The translations under genes were made by a program, and so were the position numbers. The notes beneath the pieces were generated by a model. It saw nothing but the letters and a program-made list of their open reading frames with translations. It searched no databases and was not told where the DNA came from. Source: DYJB01 sp963777165 (GTDB taxonomy: Bacteria > Chloroflexota > Anaerolineae > Anaerolineales > E44-bin32). From it: a stretch of DNA of 8,979 nt. Each line of letters starts with the position of its first letter. Position 1 is the stretch's first letter. The DNA lies in contig CAVZPO010000004.1 in NCBI GenBank assembly GCA_963777165.1, forward strand, positions 1-8,979. The letters run 5' to 3'. Of this stretch, positions 5,559-8,979 are shown piece after piece.

Positions 5559-6565
5559 ATGCTGCTCGACGCCCTGCTTCCGCCCGCTTCGCTCACCAGC
5601 CTGCCCGAGCTCGCTCGCTCGGCAGAGGCGGTCGGCTTCGACGCGCTGTGGAGCACCGAGACCCAGCACGACCCTTTCCTGCCGCTGGCGCTCGCCGCTG
5701 AGCACACGCAGCGCATCCACCTCGGCACGGCCATCGCCGTGGCGTTCGCCCGCAGTCCGGCCGTCCTGGCCTACACCGCCTGGGACCTGGCCGATGCGTC
5801 GCACGGACGCTTCATCCTCGGACTGGGCACGCAGGTGAAGGCGCACATCGAGCGCCGCTTCGGCATGCCGTGGCCGGACTCGCCGGCCGGCAAACTGCGT
5901 GACCTGATCGAGGCGATGCGCGCCCTGTGGCGAACCTGGCAGGAGGGCGAGCGCCTCAATCACCGCGGCCCGTACCACAAGCTGACGCTGATGACCCCGT
6001 TCTTCAACCCGGGCCCGATCAAGCACCCTGCGATCCCGGTGTTCATCGCCGGCGTCAATCCGGCGCTCTGCCGGCTGGCGGGCGAAGTGGCCGATGGATT
6101 CGTGGCCCACCCGTATCACTCGGCGGACTACCTGCGCCAGGTCGTCCGCCCGGAGATCGACGCCGGTGCGGCGCGCGAGTGGACGCGTGCCCAGCGACAT
6201 TCGCCTGTGCGTCACCGCATTGACGGCCACCGATGACGCCGAAGCCGAGTTTGCCCGTTCGCAGATTGCGTTCTACGCTTCGACCCCCACGTATCGTCCG
6301 GTGATGGCCCACCACGGCTGGGGTGAGGTCGCCGATCGGCTGCGCGACCTCGCCCGCCGCGCCGCCTGGGGCGAGATGCCGGAGCTGATCACGGACGAGA
6401 TGCTGTCCACCTTCGCCGTCGTCGCCCCGGAGGCCGACCTGGCCGCGGCGCTGCTCTGAGCGCTACCGCGGGCTGGCCGACCGGCTGTCGCTCTACCTGC
6501 CTTATGCTCCCGGCAGCCGCGACGCGTTCTGGAGCAGGCTGGTGGAAGAGATGGGAGCGGCATGA
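5559..6565 (+). pseudogene. LLM-class F420-dependent oxidoreductase (MSMEG_2256-like), two frameshifts
   Basis: This luciferase-like TIM-barrel protein resembles the F420-dependent oxidoreductase subfamily typified by MSMEG_2256 (TIGR03617, from memory). Frame one (from ATG 5559) shows FDALWSTETQHDPFLPLALA, then LGTAIAVAFARSP, HIERRFGMPWP, LMTPFFNPGP and AGEVADGF, and stops at 6234-6236. The homology resumes in the next frame near base 6177 with GRVPSDIRL, then ARSQIAFYASTPTYRPVM, HHGWGEVADRL and LSTFAVV, and stops at 6457-6459. It resumes in the third frame with ERYRGLADRLSLYLPYAPGS and ends at TGA 6563-6565, overlapping the next ATG as ATGA. Removing one base near 6177 and one near 6457 restores 334 residues, a normal family length. 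Neither site is a homopolymer. It is either a recent pseudogene or two assembly errors; the intact family features favour very recent damage or error. Confidence 0.85.
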
Positions 6566-7653
6566 GGCTGATCGTCGACGCCCACGAAGACATCGCCTGG
6601 AACATCCTGACCTTCGGACGCGACTTCACGCGTTCGGTGGCCGAGACGCGCGCCCGCGAGTCGGGGACGCCGATCGCGCAGCAGCAGGGCGATGCGCTGC
6701 TGGGCTACCCGGACCACGTGCGCGGCGGTGTGGCGGTCGTGTTCGCCACGCTGCACGCCACGCCTGTCCGGCGCAAGCTCCACGATTGGGAGAAGTTGAC
6801 CTACGCCACGCAGGCGGAGGCGCACCGCCTGGCGCACACCCAGGCCGATGTCTACCACCGCCTGGTGGACGATCACCCCGGCCAGTTTGGGTTGGTGGAG
6901 CGTCGGGCGGACCTGCAGGCGGTGCTGGCAAGCTGGGCCGGCGACCCGCCGGCGGCGCCTCGCCTCGGCCTGGTCCTGATGATCGAGGGCGCCGACTGCG
7001 TGCGGGAGCCGGACGAGCTGCACGAGTGGTTTGCCGCCGGCGTGCGCATCGTCGGCCCGGCGTGGGGCGGGACGCGCTACTGCGGCGGGACGCGTGAACC
7101 CGGCCCGCTGACGCCCGACGGCCACCGCCTGCTGGAGGTGATGGCCGAGCGGGGGATGATGCTCGACCTGAGCCACATGGCGGAGCAGGCGTACTTCGAG
7201 GCGCTCGATCGCTTCCCCGGGACGATCTTCGCCTCGCACAGCAACGTCCGGGCCCTTCTCGACGGCAGCCCGATCCCCGACCGCCACCTGAGCGACGAGA
7301 TGATCCGCCGCCTGGTCGAGCGCGACGGCGTGATCGGCGTCGTCCCCTACAATCGCTTCCTCAAGGGCGGCTGGCTGCCGGAGGACGGCCGGGGCGTGGT
7401 GACGGTCGAGCACGTCGTCCGCCACCTCGATCACATCTGCCAGTTGGCGGGCGATGCGCAGCACGCCGGCCTGGGGAGCGATTTCGACGGCGGCTTCGGG
7501 CTGGACCAGATTCCGGCCGGGCTTGACAGCATCGCCGACCTGCGGTTTATTGGCGAGGCACTGGAGCGATCCGGGTACCAGCCGGCGGACGTGGACGCCA
7601 TCCTGTCCGGCAACTGGCTGCGGATCCTGCGCCAGGGCCTCCCGGAGTCATGA
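6562..7653 (+). CDS. Membrane dipeptidase (peptidase family M19)
   Basis: This is a zinc amidohydrolase-fold dipeptidase of 363 aa, the usual length for the family. M19 enzymes cleave dipeptides, including those with D-amino acids. The binuclear metal site is complete: HxD at His8 and Asp10, bridging Glu142 in LMIEGAD, His205 in DLSHM and His226 in ASHSN, with substrate-binding Arg230 and Asp307 in GLGSDFDGG. The C-terminal GNWLRIL block (350-356) is also typical. There is no signal peptide, so unlike the GPI-anchored mammalian enzyme it should be cytoplasmic. The ATG overlaps the restored stop of the oxidoreductase (ATGA), with GGAAGAG and GGGAG a few bases upstream, implying coupled translation. 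If the upstream frameshifts are real, that coupling is lost. The physiological substrate is unknown. Confidence 0.93.
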   Translation: MRLIVDAHEDIAWNILTFGRDFTRSVAETRARESGTPIAQQQGDALLGYPDHVRGGVAVVFATLHATPVRRKLHDWEKLTYATQAEAHRLAHTQADVYHRLVDDHPGQFGLVERRADLQAVLASWAGDPPAAPRLGLVLMIEGADCVREPDELHEWFAAGVRIVGPAWGGTRYCGGTREPGPLTPDGHRLLEVMAERGMMLDLSHMAEQAYFEALDRFPGTIFASHSNVRALLDGSPIPDRHLSDEMIRRLVERDGVIGVVPYNRFLKGGWLPEDGRGVVTVEHVVRHLDHICQLAGDAQHAGLGSDFDGGFGLDQIPAGLDSIADLRFIGEALERSGYQPADVDAILSGNWLRILRQGLPES

Positions 7654-7654
7654 G

Positions 7655-8113
7655 ATGCCCGCTGGGCCGCTGACCAAACGACAGATCAGATGGGCGCGCC
7701 GCTGGATGACGCTGGTCGTCCTCGGTCTGTTTGTGTTTGTGCTGGGGATCTATCCCGACATGATCGGCATGAACCGCAGCCGGGTGATCGGCTTCGTGCA
7801 GATGGGCGTGTGGCTCAGCGGCCTCGGGCTGCTGCTGCTGGGGTCGTTCCTGGCCGTGCGCGTCGTGCGCAACGGGCGGCCGATGAGCCTGCGGGCCGAG
7901 ATCGGCACGCGGCTGATCGCCACCGGTTTCGTCGTCTCGGCCGCCGCCACGCTGGCCGACTTCCTGGCCATCGGCTCGCACCACCTGCCGTGGGTCTACT
8001 TCGGCCCGCTGCAGGTCGGCGGGCTGGTGACCGGCGTGATCCTCAGCCTGCTGGGCGTACTGCTCTACTGGCCGCGCACGCCCAAGCCTTCCCTCGAACC
8101 GGAGCCGGCCTAA
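7655..8113 (+). CDS. Four-helix membrane protein of unknown function
   Basis: This protein is 152 aa. The ATG at 7655 lies one base after the dipeptidase stop, with GGAG at 7644-7647 as ribosome site, so it is translated from the same mRNA. A basic N-terminus (KRQIRWARR) precedes four hydrophobic segments at roughly 18-34, 44-70, 84-106 and 114-138, and the tail is proline- and glutamate-rich (PKPSLEPEPA). The segments IYPDMIGMNRSRVIGFVQ, IGTRLIATGFVVSAAATLAD and PWVYFGPLQVGGLVTGVI recall uncharacterised proteins I associate with Anaerolineae, but I know no function. Starting further upstream in frame would overlap the dipeptidase by about 200 bases and is not credible. Confidence 0.82.
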   Translation: MPAGPLTKRQIRWARRWMTLVVLGLFVFVLGIYPDMIGMNRSRVIGFVQMGVWLSGLGLLLLGSFLAVRVVRNGRPMSLRAEIGTRLIATGFVVSAAATLADFLAIGSHHLPWVYFGPLQVGGLVTGVILSLLGVLLYWPRTPKPSLEPEPA

Positions 8114-8146
8114 GCCCGGACACATCCCCCAGTCTCTTGAGCGTCA

Positions 8147-8181
8147 TTCAGCGTTCAGCTTTCAGCGGTCAGCGGTCGGCG
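8147..8181. repeat. Five imperfect tandem heptamers
   Basis: Five consecutive 7-base units follow the pattern (T/G)TC(A/G)GC(G/T): TTCAGCG, TTCAGCT, TTCAGCG, GTCAGCG and GTCGGCG. They start 33 nt after the stop of the membrane-protein gene, in the 189-nt region between two convergent genes. A role is not evident. Such TTCAGC-type strings may be a dispersed intergenic repeat in this genome, which is inference. Confidence 0.6.
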
Positions 8182-8230
8182 AGTCCTGCGCGCCGGGAAC
8201 CAATTCGAACGGCGTGGTCGGCGAACGCGA

Positions 8231-8264
8231 GTCGAGGCAGCCTGCCTGGAGAAGCTGCCTCGAC
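8231..8264. terminator. Hairpin between convergent genes, possible bidirectional terminator
   Basis: A perfect 11-bp stem, GTCGAGGCAGC with GCTGCCTCGAC, encloses a 12-nt loop. It is about 120 nt after the + strand gene and 39 nt beyond the end of the - strand reductase gene. Neither side has a proper T-tract: GAAAA follows a few bases later on the + strand and nothing similar on the - strand. Its position suits termination from both directions. The rest of 8114-8302 shows no gene. Confidence 0.5.
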
Positions 8265-8302
8265 GCTGGTGAAAATGATGGTGGTCCGGATCAGGCCGCG
8301 GC

Positions 8303-8979
8303 TCAGTGCCCTCCGCCCACGCGCTCGCTCGAATGGCCGGGGAAGACCTTGCCCCCCGGCTTGATGCGCGCATAGGCGTAGTTGACGGCCACGGTCACCT
8401 GCCCGAACCCGACGACGATCAGGTTGAGTGAGTCGACGCCTTCCTGCGAGGTGATGTCGCCGGCGGCGTACACGCCCGGCAGGTTGGTCTCCATGCGGCC
8501 GTTGACCTTGAGATAGCGCCGGCCGACGGTCTCGATGCCCCACTCGCGGATCGGGCCAAGGTCCGCCTTGAAGCCAAGGGCCAGGATGGCAGAGTCGACC
8601 TCCAGGATGGTCTCCTGCTGCGTGCGGTTGTCGAAGATCACGGCGCGTTCCAGGCGATCCTTGCCCTGGAGCTCGCGGATCTCGTTGAACAGCCGCACGT
8701 CGATCTTCGAGGCCTGAAGCGCGTTGACCGAGGCGTCGTGGGCCCGGAACCCCTCGCGCCGGTGGATGAGCGTCACCGAGCGGGCGATCTTCTCGAGCGC
8801 CAGCGCCCAATCGACGGCGCTGTCGCCGCCGCCGGTGATCAACACCCGCTGGCCGGCGTAGGCCTGGAGGTCGCCGGCCATGTAGCTCACGCCCTTGCCC
8901 TCGAAGGGCCGGATGCTCTCGTTGGGCAGCCGGACCGGCTCGAAGGCGCCGATGCCGGCCGTCAGGATGACCGCCCGGG
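8303..8979 (-). CDS. Ferredoxin/flavodoxin-NADP+ reductase, type 2 (YumC-like), N-terminus missing
   Basis: This flavoprotein moves electrons between NADPH and ferredoxin or flavodoxin. On the - strand the frame is open from the window edge to the TGA at 8303-8305, giving 224 C-terminal residues; the first FAD-binding GxGxxG part lies outside. Visible pieces in order are AVILTAGIGAFEPVRLPN, the NADPH-binding VLITGGGDSAVDWALAL, then VTLIHRREGFRAH, ILALGFKADLGPIREWGIE, METNLPGVYAAGDIT and a final FPGHSSE. There is no CxxC redox motif between the FAD and NADPH domains, where thioredoxin reductase would have it, and the GPIREWG and terminal HSS blocks are those of type-2 ferredoxin-NADP reductases. 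It converges on the 7655 gene and belongs to a separate transcript. GTG 8888-8890 is internal, not a start. Confidence 0.92.
   Translation of the reverse strand, partial: RAVILTAGIGAFEPVRLPNESIRPFEGKGVSYMAGDLQAYAGQRVLITGGGDSAVDWALALEKIARSVTLIHRREGFRAHDASVNALQASKIDVRLFNEIRELQGKDRLERAVIFDNRTQQETILEVDSAILALGFKADLGPIREWGIETVGRRYLKVNGRMETNLPGVYAAGDITSQEGVDSLNLIVVGFGQVTVAVNYAYARIKPGGKVFPGHSSERVGGGH

Noticed and set aside
6502..7464. Open frame of 320 codons on the - strand
   Set aside because: It is antisense to the M19 dipeptidase, whose metal ligands are all present in the + frame. The reverse translation is of low-complexity shadow type.
8303..8979. Thioredoxin reductase
   Set aside because: The visible part lacks the CxxC motif before the NADPH domain and has the GPIREWG and C-terminal HSS blocks of type-2 ferredoxin-NADP reductases.
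1..8979. Defence, toxin-antitoxin, CRISPR or mobile-element system
   Set aside because: No direct-repeat array, transposase, integrase, nuclease or toxin-like pair was found, and base composition and coding style are uniform across the window.

Overview
The window is GC-rich, densely coding DNA with short intergenic gaps (none over 300 bases) and several GTG starts. It fits a free-living bacterium. I suspect Chloroflexota, perhaps an Anaerolineae-like lineage. That guess rests on remembered resemblance of the small four-helix membrane proteins and the F420-type oxidoreductase to proteins from that group, not on a marker gene. I see no rRNA, tRNA, CRISPR array, insertion sequence or phage gene.

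Layout, left to right. (1) 1-2121: a tungstate ABC importer, tupA (5' end cut by the window edge), tupB and tupC, all +. A 13-bp hairpin lies between the binding-protein gene and the permease gene; tupB and tupC overlap by four bases. (2) 2252-3514: a small predicted lipoprotein with a PA-IL (LecA)-like sugar-binding domain, then a 228-aa protein I do not recognise, preceded by a perfect 16-bp palindrome. (3) 3699-4178: a short, single-domain TrmO/TsaA-family tRNA methyltransferase. (4) 4361-5541: a 52-aa tryptophan-rich membrane peptide behind a perfect TATAAT box, a four-helix membrane protein with conserved-looking histidines, and a hotdog-fold acyl-CoA thioesterase. (5) 5559-8113: a luciferase-like F420-type oxidoreductase broken by two single-base frameshifts, an M19 membrane dipeptidase overlapping its restored 3' end, and a second four-helix membrane protein. 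(6) 8114-8302: a convergent intergenic region with tandem heptamers and a strong hairpin. (7) 8303-8979: a type-2 ferredoxin/flavodoxin-NADP+ reductase on the - strand, its N-terminal part beyond the window.

Functionally, the only clear multi-gene unit is TupABC, which supplies tungstate for tungsten- or molybdenum-cofactor enzymes not present here. The 4632-8113 genes are spaced so tightly (19 nt, 17 nt, ATGA overlap, 1 nt) that they are probably one transcript, although their predicted activities do not form an obvious pathway. The least explained items are the 228-aa protein, the LecA-like lipoprotein, the 52-aa membrane peptide and the double-frameshifted oxidoreductase. I found no convincing wholly new system.
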